Of a DNA stretch of 14,856 nt, positions 8,801 through 14,856 are shown piece after piece. The position numbers were made by a program, and so were the translations under genes. The stretch's first letter is position 1. Each line of letters opens with the position of its first letter. The DNA is taken from positions 1 through 14,856 of the forward strand of contig JAGAPM010000241.1 in NCBI GenBank assembly GCA_017623265.1. Direction: 5' to 3'. The DNA is from Lentisphaeria bacterium (GTDB lineage Bacteria; Verrucomicrobiota; Lentisphaeria; Victivallales; UBA1829). The notes under the pieces were generated by a model. It saw nothing but the letters and a program-made list of their open reading frames with translations, searched no databases and was not told where the DNA came from.

Positions 8801-8859
8801 ATAACGCTGCGGAAGAAGACGAAGAAAGCTTTGAAGAAGAGGATCTGCGTCTCTACTGA
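5845..8859 (+). CDS. Membrane-anchored Ser/Thr protein kinase with N-terminal zinc ribbon and long C-terminal domain
   Basis: This 1004-residue Hanks-type kinase begins with a low-complexity segment and a zinc ribbon (Cys55, Cys58, Cys75, Cys78). The kinase domain spans about 91-353: glycine loop GGEGGMATVY (97-106), Lys120 in VAIK, Glu139, catalytic loop HHDIKPAN (213-220; Asp215, Lys217, Asn220), DFG (233-235), SPE (262-264) and DIYSLG (276-281). The loop has His instead of Arg before the catalytic Asp, making it a non-RD kinase. A basic Ala/Gly/Lys linker (355-400) leads to one membrane helix at about 405-425. The remaining 580 residues would face the periplasm. They are charged, mostly helical by eye and match no domain I recognise; a very acidic Glu/Pro tail (951-1000, repeated EEPE) ends the protein. 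The usual PASTA sensor repeats are absent. GAAGG (5833-5837) precedes the ATG. It shares one base of its stop region with an unused ATG and lies 77 bp before glgP. Targets are unknown. Confidence 0.9.
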   Translation: MADETPQQSIGSELPQEMVETTDLPADSPVYQELQEQRRETLTGEGEAKILKISCHSCGQKLDLTNFPAFSRVACPECGTELIVPKWFDNYLLEEAGGEGGMATVYRALDLALDREVAIKVLNADLGSKQEVSELFLHEARTAATINHHAVVPIYTCGIFEDQTYIVMQFMSGGSLEDLLEKNAEPLPIAHVVSWIRDTAMGLQNACEHGIIHHDIKPANIMLDQEGKAKICDFGISQVVSGKKEDAAAKLTGSWVSPHYVSPEKLVDGKEDFRGDIYSLGATFYHLITGTTPFTENDLDELFRIKVNNDPMAPMHHRKSIPETINNLILAMMSRDPEKRPTYGAIIGALDKYLANPAAAGKTGAKRPGARRPAKRNAAGGANAVAAQLAHKQKAAQSPVIVTMKVVSQILTVLVILMVGIWLLHKFDRLNDYIDIFPRFMQASKKSVKAENTLNTSIVNGFQSGYSEDAQKGAEDILANKDKKSTESLYQAVLQAAYAAFLNQDLRKIDDGIKRQSGKEYVEILLAEQKNNMKPIDLIRAEDNIQLLEFFTGLRNDRQLDSPDQHFPRGEDFQLKRAVANLLIAITEKRSADYRDLLDELKAQLEKHKASWVFDAFNDRIPFWEQALLKHTGRINEVEPIFRDFIEKDIAWEFAAAEKKQKFSKAPVEKKVEQVNEAGKIIGGPIISMERLKEAYLKTYAPLNRPQPKNAPQPYDLFFGRGRSTDYLKKVQAVSPAVRVEEAKRMIYIQKNLEKFLQAITEKEPIQLDEIRLTYVARSSDETNAGDNSRTQSVRRRKKSTRRTLKTYLNAKMQFTQYEMKITHSFENKDRLQEEAETTSAWNSYPASQMLKILIAAAEKRSAQPKKTMEDVGKQGMKDDEMDRARGWLLVAHWAHWYGDLETTLRALKEIQKDTMGNNTELNYIIEGAFLKVFETGLDPADESILKQPAPDEEPELTESEAEEPEEPEKKEEPEEKEESSNNSGNNAAEEDEESFEEEDLRLY

Positions 8860-8923
8860 TGCAGAACCCAACCGGATTTTCTTTGTCAAACCGTAAAAAA
8901 CGCTGCGAAGCAGTAACAGAATT

Positions 8924-8927
8924 GGAG
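8924..8927 (+). promoter_or_regulatory. Ribosome binding site that sets the glgP start
   Basis: GGAG lies nine bases before the ATG at 8937. The earlier in-frame ATG at 8859, overlapping the kinase stop codon, has no Shine-Dalgarno at proper spacing and would add 26 residues not typical of the phosphorylase family. Confidence 0.6.
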
Positions 8928-8936
8928 TACGAAAAC

Positions 8937-11429
8937 ATGAAAAAAACAATGAAAGATCAGATCCTGGAGTCCTTCAAACGGCATTTGACCTGCTCTCTGT
9001 GCAAACGCCCGGAAAAAGCAGTGGATCTGGACCGCTATCATGCACTGGCGCTGGCGATCCGCGACCTCATGATGCAGCGCTGGATCGCCACAAAAGATGA
9101 ATACGAGGAAAAACATCCCCGCACTGTTTCCTATATCTCTCTGGAATTCCTCATGGGAAGAACGCTCGGAAACGCCATGATCAACCTCGGCGTGTACGAT
9201 GCAGCTGCTGAAGCTATGGCGGAACTCGGATTCGATGCCGATGTTCTCCGGGACGAAGAAGTGGATGCCGGTCTCGGTAACGGTGGTCTTGGACGCCTTG
9301 CCGCCTGCTTCCTCGATTCCATGGCCACGCTGGAGCTCCCCAGCTACGGTTACGGGATCCGTTACGACTACGGGATCTTCAAACAGATCATCCAGAACGG
9401 CTACCAACTGGAAGAACCGGACAACTGGCTCAGCCGCGGTAATCCCTGGGAAATCCGCCGTCCCGAACTTTCCCGCGTCATTCATTTCGGTGGAAAAGTG
9501 GAACATCATCCCGATGATTCCAACCCCTACCGCCGCAAATGGGTCGGCACGCAGGATGTCCTTGCCATGCCATATGACACCCCGATCCCCGGCTATAAGA
9601 ACAATACGGTCAACACGCTGCGGCTCTGGTCTGCAGAATCGTTGTACGGATTCAATCTGGTCAAATTCAATCAGGGCGATTACATCAGTGCGAACCTGGA
9701 ATCTGCCATGAGCCAGAACATCACCCGGGTGTTGTATCCCAACGACAATAACTACGAAGGCAAGGAGCTGCGCCTCAAACAGCAGTTCTTCCTCGTTTCT
9801 GCAACGCTGCAGGACATCATCGGCAGAATGAAATATTACGATGAAGACCTGCGCAATTTCGACCGTGAATGTGTTATCCAGCTCAACGATACACACCCGG
9901 CTCTCGCAATTCCCGAACTCATGCGTCTCCTGATCGACGAAGAAAACTTCACTTGGGACGAAGCGTGGGATATCGTCCGAAAGACATTCAACTACACCAA
10001 CCACACTCTCATGTCCGAGGCGTTGGAAAAATGGCCCGTCGCACTCATGGAAAAACTCCTGCCCAGACATCTGGAGATCATCTACGAGATCAACTTCCGC
10101 TTCCTCCGCAATGTGGCAACACGCTACATCGGAGATACGGATCGTCTCACCAGGATGTCCCTCATTCAGGAAGGCAACGAGAAAATGGTCCGAATGGCAT
10201 ACATGTGCGTTGTTGCCAGCGGACATGTCAATGGCGTGGCGGCGCTCCACACCGAACTGCTCCAAAACGGTCTGTTCAAAGACTTTGCAGACTTCTATCC
10301 CGGCAAGTTTGTCAATGTGACAAACGGCATCACGCCCCGCCGCTGGCTCTGCAAAGCAAATCCCGGACTCAGCAAACTCATCAGCAGCAAGATCGGCGAT
10401 GACTGGGTACGCAATCTCGATGACCTCGAAAAAATGCTTCCCTTTGCAAGTGATAAGAAGGTGCTGAAGAAACTGGCGGAGATCAAACGGGAAAACAAGC
10501 TCAAGCTGGCGGAATACATCTGGGAACACAACGGAGTCAAAGTCAACCCCGATTCCATTTTTGATGTGCAGGTGAAACGACTCCATGAATACAAACGCCA
10601 GCTTCTCAATATTCTCCATGCCATTGCACTCTATCTGGAGATCAAGGATAATCCGGATGCCGACTTCGTGCCGCGCACCATTATCTTCGGGGCAAAATCC
10701 GCCCCCGGCTACTACATGGCAAAACTGATTATCAAGCTCATCAACGCTGTGGCTGATGTGATCAACGAAGATCCTGCAATCGGCGATAAGCTCAAGGTCG
10801 TATTTCTGGCGAACTACCGGGTCTCTCTGGCGGAAAAAATCATCCCCGCCGCCGATGTTTCCGAACAGATCTCGCTGGCAGGAACGGAAGCCTCCGGCAC
10901 CAGCAACATGAAATTCGCACTCAATGGCGCTCTGACCATCGGTACCATGGACGGTGCCAACATTGAGATCCACGATGCTGTCGGGAAGGACAATATCTTT
11001 ATCTTCGGTATGGATGTTAACGAAGTGACTGCACTCCGGAACAGAGGATACAATCCCGGTGAGTTCATTGCGGCAAATCCCCTGCTCCAGCGTGCGCTGG
11101 AACTCATCCGGAACAATTTCTTCTCCCCCGGAGAATTCGATGTCTTCCGGCCCATCCTCGACAGCTTCAACTACGACAACTACATGGTCGCAGCGGACTT
11201 TGCTTCTTATGCCGAAACACAGAAAAAGATCGCCGAACTCTACCGCGATCCCATCCGCTGGCAGGAAAAATGCCTCTGCAACATTGCAAAAATGGGCATG
11301 TTCTCCAGTGACCGGTCCATCCGGGATTATGCGGAAAAAATCTGGAACATCCAGCCGGTCCATGTGGACCTTTCCGCAAGCCACGGTTTCGCCCAATCTG
11401 CAGGTGAACTGGAAGATGGTGTAAAATAA
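8937..11429 (+). CDS. glgP: Glycogen (alpha-glucan) phosphorylase
   Basis: This cytoplasmic GT35 enzyme releases glucose-1-phosphate from glycogen or maltodextrin using pyridoxal phosphate. With the start at 8937 it has 830 residues, the normal family length. Seen motifs are GLGNGGLGRLAACFLDS (112-128), YGIRYDYG (139-146), QLNDTHPALAIPEL in the middle, NVTNGITPRRWL, VQVKRLHEYKRQLLN, and the cofactor site EASGTSNMKFALNGA with Lys659 as the Schiff-base lysine. Both Rossmann-like halves are complete, with no frameshift. The N-terminus lacks the phosphorylatable RKQIS-type segment of animal phosphorylase, so control by the neighbouring kinase cannot be read from known sites. It is the last gene of the rightward block and is followed after 23 bases by a strong terminator. 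Whether glycogen or maltodextrin is the natural substrate cannot be told; no other glg or mal gene is in the window. Confidence 0.96.
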   Translation: MKKTMKDQILESFKRHLTCSLCKRPEKAVDLDRYHALALAIRDLMMQRWIATKDEYEEKHPRTVSYISLEFLMGRTLGNAMINLGVYDAAAEAMAELGFDADVLRDEEVDAGLGNGGLGRLAACFLDSMATLELPSYGYGIRYDYGIFKQIIQNGYQLEEPDNWLSRGNPWEIRRPELSRVIHFGGKVEHHPDDSNPYRRKWVGTQDVLAMPYDTPIPGYKNNTVNTLRLWSAESLYGFNLVKFNQGDYISANLESAMSQNITRVLYPNDNNYEGKELRLKQQFFLVSATLQDIIGRMKYYDEDLRNFDRECVIQLNDTHPALAIPELMRLLIDEENFTWDEAWDIVRKTFNYTNHTLMSEALEKWPVALMEKLLPRHLEIIYEINFRFLRNVATRYIGDTDRLTRMSLIQEGNEKMVRMAYMCVVASGHVNGVAALHTELLQNGLFKDFADFYPGKFVNVTNGITPRRWLCKANPGLSKLISSKIGDDWVRNLDDLEKMLPFASDKKVLKKLAEIKRENKLKLAEYIWEHNGVKVNPDSIFDVQVKRLHEYKRQLLNILHAIALYLEIKDNPDADFVPRTIIFGAKSAPGYYMAKLIIKLINAVADVINEDPAIGDKLKVVFLANYRVSLAEKIIPAADVSEQISLAGTEASGTSNMKFALNGALTIGTMDGANIEIHDAVGKDNIFIFGMDVNEVTALRNRGYNPGEFIAANPLLQRALELIRNNFFSPGEFDVFRPILDSFNYDNYMVAADFASYAETQKKIAELYRDPIRWQEKCLCNIAKMGMFSSDRSIRDYAEKIWNIQPVHVDLSASHGFAQSAGELEDGVK

Positions 11430-11452
11430 GTATCCGAACGATACATTTTATG

Positions 11453-11495
11453 GTACCGCCCGACCTCACGGTTCGGTCGCGGTACTTTTTATTTT
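11453..11495 (+). terminator. Rho-independent terminator after glgP
   Basis: GTACCG (11453-11458) pairs with CGGTAC (11480-11485), and CGACC (11461-11465) pairs with GGTCG (11475-11479). The stem has a two-base bulge (CC, 11459-11460) and a nine-base loop. TTTTTATTTT follows directly. This is a canonical intrinsic terminator for the upstream block. Confidence 0.9.
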
Positions 11496-11527
11496 AAATA
11501 AGCATCCTTCGGAAAACATGCTTATTT
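11496..11527. terminator. Second hairpin, A/T-flanked (possible bidirectional terminator)
   Basis: AAATAAGCAT (11496-11505) and ATGCTTATTT (11518-11527) are perfect inverted repeats of ten bases around a 12-base loop. The stem is AT-rich and ends in further T residues, with A/T-rich sequence on its left side as well. It directly follows the glgP terminator and lies just upstream of the next promoter, so it may insulate the two units. Confidence 0.55.
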
Positions 11528-11551
11528 TTATGTGTTTTTCCGTTTTTCTGC

Positions 11552-11580
11552 TTGCAATTTTCCATACGTGCGCCTATAGT
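11552..11580 (+). promoter_or_regulatory. Promoter of the ATPase-hydrolase unit
   Basis: TTGCAA (11552-11557) and TATAGT (11575-11580) are separated by exactly 17 bases, close to the sigma70 consensus. Transcription would begin near 11587, about 25 bases before the ATG at 11611. This excludes the upstream in-frame ATG at 11518, which falls inside a hairpin and before the transcription start. Confidence 0.72.
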
Positions 11581-11596
11581 TCTCCGGATGATTTGG

Positions 11597-11603
11597 AAAG
11601 GAG
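11597..11603 (+). promoter_or_regulatory. Strong ribosome binding site for the OLD-like ATPase
   Basis: AAAGGAG lies seven bases before the ATG at 11611, the best Shine-Dalgarno in the window. It decides the start over the in-frame ATG at 11518. Confidence 0.8.
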
Positions 11604-11610
11604 TCTCTAT

Positions 11611-13122
11611 ATGCGCACAATTACGATATCACAACTGCGCCGGATCTCGGATCTGACCATGGAATTACCTTCGGGGAACGGTGTTTATCTGCTGACCGGG
11701 GCGAACGGGGCGGGAAAGTCCACTCTGCTTTCGGTTATGGCGCAGATCGGAGATCGGGGAGCGCTTGCCCATTTTTTTCAACCGAACATCACATTACGGG
11801 ATGAGGAAAACATCCTTTCCCAATCCAGGATCCGGTATACGGCGAACGAACAGCAATTTGTGGAATATCGGTTCAGGAATGACAGTTGGACGGTCACAGA
11901 AGGTAATGCCGAAGACACTTTTCAGGCTTTTGACTTTACTGAAACACTCTTTGCAGGTGCCCGCCCGAAACGGAAACCCATCCCCGGCGAAATCTTTGAC
12001 CGGTCTGCGATACGGCCCGCGCCGGAACCGATCTGCGAAGCCGTCGCAAGTATTTTTGACGATGAGGATTTTCGCAAACTGGCAGTCATCACCAGTCCGG
12101 CAACAGGAAAAGATGTTTTTCTCCGGCCCATTGAGTTGAACGGAAAACAATACATTTTCAGCGAGAATAATTTCAGCGCCGGAGAACGGGCAGTGATTCA
12201 GCTGGCACATCAGTTGATGCGGATCGCACGCAATTCTCTTGTCCTGATCGATGAAGCAGAAATGGCACTGCACCCCAAGGCACAAAAACGGCTGATCTAC
12301 TATCTGGAACGGGCAGCAAAAATGAAAAATCTGTTGGTCATCGTATCAACTCAATCTGCCAGTCTCATCAAGATCACCGATCCGGCACACATCCTCTTTC
12401 TGGAAGATGATGAAGCACTCGGACGAATGGTCTGCCGTCGCAATACATATCCCGCTGCGATCCTCGGGGAAATGGCGTTCGCTGAAGAAATCCTGCCGGA
12501 AACCATCCTGCTGGTGGAAGATCCGGAAGCCGCTATGCTGCTGGAAGCTATCGTTTCCAAGCTCAAAGTCCTGATGCCGGAAACCGATTTCCCCTACACA
12601 AAGATCCTCCCTGTGGGCGGATATATGCAGGTCATCATCCTCATGGATAACCTCTCAAAAGTCTTTCCGCCGTATGTTCACCGCAGGGCGGTTCTTGATA
12701 AAGATGCGGAACACCCCGTCCGGCGGACAGCATCCGATCCCAACCGATCACAGCACAGCGTGGTCAGCCGCAATATGGACCGGATCTATTTTCTGCCCTG
12801 CGCGCCCGAACAGGGCATTGTCCGGCTGCTGGAGAATGATCCCGCTTACCATACAAAAAACCTGCGGAAACTCTTTTACGCGGATGCCATCAATCTGCGG
12901 GATCTTATGCGGGGGCACGATCGATACCGCATGATCCCGGGCGATTCCAGAAGCGACTGCAAAGATAAACTCACTCTCATCACAGAATATCTTTCTGCTG
13001 TCACCGCAGAACCCGAAATGCTCGTCCGGAAAAAACTTTATCACTACTACGTGGAAAAACATTACCGCGATCCCTATCGCCTCAAAAATGAATATTGCCC
13101 CCTCATTTTCAGAAAAATATAA
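11611..13122 (+). CDS. OLD-like ABC/AAA ATPase with C-terminal TOPRIM-like region
   Basis: This 503-residue protein has the ABC-type head of the OLD/RecF/SMC group. Walker A is GANGAGKS (30-37), a signature-like FSAGERA (188-194) follows a beta-rich insertion, and Walker B is LVLIDEAE (210-217) with Asp214 and Glu215. The switch segment IVSTQSAS (244-251) has Gln248 where the family usually has His. The second half looks like a TOPRIM nuclease domain: LLVEDPEAAMLLEAI (300-314) offers the conserved Glu303, and AVLDKDAEHP (360-369) offers Asp363 and Asp365. This architecture matches single-gene OLD-family ATP-dependent nucleases, some of which act in phage or plasmid defence; no UvrD-like GajB partner is present. 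It has its own promoter and is 10 bp upstream of a CocE-type hydrolase. The TOPRIM assignment is by motif order only, and a non-nuclease ATPase remains possible. Confidence 0.75.
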   Translation: MRTITISQLRRISDLTMELPSGNGVYLLTGANGAGKSTLLSVMAQIGDRGALAHFFQPNITLRDEENILSQSRIRYTANEQQFVEYRFRNDSWTVTEGNAEDTFQAFDFTETLFAGARPKRKPIPGEIFDRSAIRPAPEPICEAVASIFDDEDFRKLAVITSPATGKDVFLRPIELNGKQYIFSENNFSAGERAVIQLAHQLMRIARNSLVLIDEAEMALHPKAQKRLIYYLERAAKMKNLLVIVSTQSASLIKITDPAHILFLEDDEALGRMVCRRNTYPAAILGEMAFAEEILPETILLVEDPEAAMLLEAIVSKLKVLMPETDFPYTKILPVGGYMQVIILMDNLSKVFPPYVHRRAVLDKDAEHPVRRTASDPNRSQHSVVSRNMDRIYFLPCAPEQGIVRLLENDPAYHTKNLRKLFYADAINLRDLMRGHDRYRMIPGDSRSDCKDKLTLITEYLSAVTAEPEMLVRKKLYHYYVEKHYRDPYRLKNEYCPLIFRKI

Positions 13123-13127
13123 AGGAA
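13121..13127 (+). promoter_or_regulatory. Ribosome binding site for the CocE-type hydrolase
   Basis: AAAGGAA overlaps the final bases of the ATPase stop codon and lies five bases before the ATG at 13133. It favours this start over the in-frame ATG at 13088, which lies inside the ATPase gene and would add 15 residues. Confidence 0.6.
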
Positions 13128-13132
13128 ACGAT

Positions 13133-14761
13133 ATGTATCTCACGACTTACGGGTACGACGGAAATCAGCCGCCGATCGATCTCATCCTCGAAGAACAGAT
13201 GATGCCCATGCGCGACGGCGTCAGACTCTATACCCTCATCGTCCGTCCCGCGGACAAAGAAAAAGTCCCCCTGATCCTCCAGCGGAACCCGTACAGCGGA
13301 ATCCGCCCCGTCTTCCAGGAAACCTGCGACTGGTTCTATACTTCTTTTCAAAACGGCTTCGGTTTTGTGCTTCAGCATTGCCGCGGAACCGCACGCAGCG
13401 AAGGTAAAAATCTTACATATCAGCAGGAGGAGAAAGACGGTCTGGATACGCTCGATGCCCTCTGCGCCCTGCCGTACAGCAACGGGGAGATCTATCCCAA
13501 CGGCGGCAGCTATCTTTCAAGCGTCCACCTTGCCTATCTCAAGCACGCTCCCGCCTGCATCAAGGGCTGCGTCCTCGCCGTTCAGGACGATATCAGATAC
13601 CGGATCGCATACCGGAACGGATTTCTGAAATGCGGTCTGCACGGCGGCTGGTTCGCAAAAATGTATGACATCAAAAATACCGGAAAAAACTATACCGAAG
13701 ACTCGTTCCGGACACTCCCCCTGATCGATTTCTCCAAAACCGTTTTCGGTGAGCCGGTCTCCCTTTTCGATAATGTTCTGATGCACCCGGATGAAAACGA
13801 TCCGTACTGGCAGACAGAAGAAGGCGGCGGAAATTTTGTGGACGCGCTCAACAATCTGGATGTGCCGGTCCTCCTCTTTACTTCATGGTTCGATATCTAT
13901 ACCGGCGGCATCATCGATATGTGGAACCGGATGCCGCAGAAACTCAAAGAAAAAAGCGCGCTCGTCATCACCCCCTTCGATCACGGCTATCCCGGCGGCG
14001 GAAGCAAGACCGCATATCCAAACGCAAAACTGGACGATGTCTGGAATGATTATTGTCAGGATTGGATCAATTTTGCAGCCGGGATCAAGGAACAGCCCGA
14101 TTTTGTCGAACCCGGCAATGTGAAATATTACCGTATCAATGAAGGGAAATGGGTCTCTGCTGAACGCGTCGATGATGGAAAAGAGCAGAAGATCCTGTTC
14201 CTGAACAGCGATGGTAAACTGACCTCCAACACCAGCGCTGGCGAAGTCAGTTATATCTATAATCCGTACGCACCCGCATCCTTCAAGGGCGGCTGCTGCT
14301 GCAACTTCGGCGGCTCGCAGGAACAGGATCCGCCCAACTCCAGATACGATATCAAATCCTTCCTCACCGCTCCGCTGGAAGAATCCTTCCTCATGCAGGG
14401 AAAATCCGGCGTGAAACTGACAGTGAAAAGCGATTGCGAAGATACATGCTTCTATGTGCGGTTGAGCATCGTGCATAACGGCATCGCACACGGCTTGCGG
14501 GATGACATCACTTCCATCTGCAAACAGTATCCCGATTATGTGCCGGGTACCGAAGTGGACCTGGAATTTATGATGGATGAGATCGCTCTCCGCTTTATGC
14601 CCGGCGATCAGATCCGCCTCGATGTGTCCTCATCCGCATGGCCGCATTATGTCCCGCATACAAACTGCAAAGGACCGTACGCCCTCCAGCGGCAGGCAAA
14701 AATCGCTCACAACACCATCATCACCGGCAACTCCGCCCTGATCCTCAATACAGAAGCGTAA
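13133..14761 (+). CDS. CocE/NonD family alpha/beta hydrolase (peptidase S15-like)
   Basis: This 542-residue enzyme belongs to the family that includes cocaine esterase, glutaryl-7-ACA acylase and X-Pro dipeptidyl-peptidase, cleaving esters or amides through a Ser-Asp-His triad. MRDGVRLYTLIVRP (26-39) and QHCRGTARSEG (81-91, usually VRGTG-SEG) are family landmarks. GGSYLS (124-129) holds the nucleophile Ser126, SWFDIY (251-256) the likely Asp254, and PFDHGYPGG (281-289) the likely His284. Residues from about 410 to the end form the beta-rich jelly-roll (PepX_C-like) domain. No signal peptide is seen, so it is probably cytoplasmic. Three adjacent Cys at 388-390 lie in the linker to that domain. 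It is translated 10 bp after the OLD-like ATPase and appears co-transcribed with it. The natural substrate is not predictable. Confidence 0.88.
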   Translation: MYLTTYGYDGNQPPIDLILEEQMMPMRDGVRLYTLIVRPADKEKVPLILQRNPYSGIRPVFQETCDWFYTSFQNGFGFVLQHCRGTARSEGKNLTYQQEEKDGLDTLDALCALPYSNGEIYPNGGSYLSSVHLAYLKHAPACIKGCVLAVQDDIRYRIAYRNGFLKCGLHGGWFAKMYDIKNTGKNYTEDSFRTLPLIDFSKTVFGEPVSLFDNVLMHPDENDPYWQTEEGGGNFVDALNNLDVPVLLFTSWFDIYTGGIIDMWNRMPQKLKEKSALVITPFDHGYPGGGSKTAYPNAKLDDVWNDYCQDWINFAAGIKEQPDFVEPGNVKYYRINEGKWVSAERVDDGKEQKILFLNSDGKLTSNTSAGEVSYIYNPYAPASFKGGCCCNFGGSQEQDPPNSRYDIKSFLTAPLEESFLMQGKSGVKLTVKSDCEDTCFYVRLSIVHNGIAHGLRDDITSICKQYPDYVPGTEVDLEFMMDEIALRFMPGDQIRLDVSSSAWPHYVPHTNCKGPYALQRQAKIAHNTIITGNSALILNTEA

Positions 14762-14766
14762 AAGCC

Positions 14767-14856
14767 ACGCGGCGCAGGCGCAGCAGCGCCCTTGAGTGAC
14801 CGTACAGCGGTCACTGCAAGGGCTCGCTCCTTTACGCGCTGCGTAAAGGGGCGCGT
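14767..14856. repeat. GC-rich nested palindromes (REP-like element or complex terminator), may continue past the edge
   Basis: Two compact hairpins lie side by side. The first has arms GCCCTTG (14788-14794)/CAAGGGC (14817-14823), with an inner stem GTGACCG (14796-14802)/CGGTCAC (14808-14814) and a five-base loop. The second is CCTTTACGC (14829-14837)/GCGTAAAGG (14841-14849) with a three-base loop. ACGCG (14767-14771) and CGCGT (14852-14856) can close the whole into a branched structure. There is no T-run after either stem within the window, unlike the glgP terminator. The base composition differs sharply from the coding DNA, which suggests an interspersed palindromic repeat. Confidence 0.6.

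Noticed and set aside
8859..8936. Upstream glgP start overlapping the kinase stop codon
   Set aside because: It has no ribosome binding site at suitable spacing, and the 26 extra residues do not fit the family. Translational coupling is possible but less likely.
8886..11396. An 836-codon open frame on the minus strand opposite glgP
   Set aside because: It is antisense to a complete phosphorylase with all family motifs. It is rich in Cys, His and Phe in the manner of reverse-strand translation and matches no family.
11440..11490. T-box-like sequence TGGTACCGC near the glgP terminator
   Set aside because: It resembles the conserved T-box/terminator pairing, but the glgP coding region ends just upstream, leaving no room for a leader with a specifier loop, and no aminoacyl-tRNA synthetase or amino-acid gene follows.
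11518..11610. N-terminal extension of the ATPase (MLIFMCFSVFLLAIF...), which would look like a signal peptide
   Set aside because: The upstream ATG sits in a hairpin and before the predicted transcription start. The ATG at 11611 has a near-ideal Shine-Dalgarno and begins right at the beta-strand preceding Walker A.
14374..14420. Three adjacent cysteines in the CocE-like enzyme (388-390) as a metal site
   Set aside because: The cysteines themselves are encoded at about 14294-14302. They lie in the variable linker before the jelly-roll domain, where the family has a Gly-rich loop, and no other ligands are arranged around them.

Overview
This 14.9 kb window looks like chromosomal DNA from a Gram-negative bacterium of the PVC superphylum, most plausibly a Lentisphaerae/Victivallis-like gut organism. 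That placement is inferred from three features: a zinc-ribbon Ser/Thr kinase with a membrane anchor, a single-chain LplT-PlsC-acyl ligase fusion, and the moderate GC content. No rRNA, tRNA, CRISPR array, insertion sequence or phage gene was seen. There is no gene-free stretch longer than 300 bases.

Left edge (1-800): the 5' two-thirds... more exactly the first 200 codons of nagA (N-acetylglucosamine-6-phosphate deacetylase) run leftward out of the window. A 197 bp intergenic region with divergent promoter candidates and a dyad separates it from a rightward gene for an exported coiled-coil/LysM cell-wall-binding protein.

Centre (800-11429): five rightward genes with short gaps form a probable operon or operon series. 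They are the LysM protein, a 1190-residue LplT-Aas type lysophospholipid flippase/acyltransferase/acyl-ACP synthetase, a YycJ/WalJ-type metallo-beta-lactamase-fold hydrolase, a 1004-residue membrane Ser/Thr kinase, and glycogen phosphorylase. Envelope maintenance (wall binding, phospholipid re-acylation, WalJ-like hydrolase) is the theme of the first three. The kinase and phosphorylase add signalling and carbon-store mobilisation. A strong Rho-independent terminator ends this block.

Right part (11453-14856): a second hairpin and a near-consensus sigma70-type promoter (TTGCAA-17-TATAGT) introduce an independent two-gene unit. Its genes encode an OLD-like ABC/AAA ATPase with a TOPRIM-like second half and, 10 bp downstream, a CocE/NonD (peptidase S15) alpha/beta hydrolase. 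The window closes in a GC-rich array of nested palindromes that resembles an interspersed palindromic repeat more than a simple terminator. The ATPase-hydrolase unit is the most likely place for an undescribed system, although the case rests only on domain content and layout.
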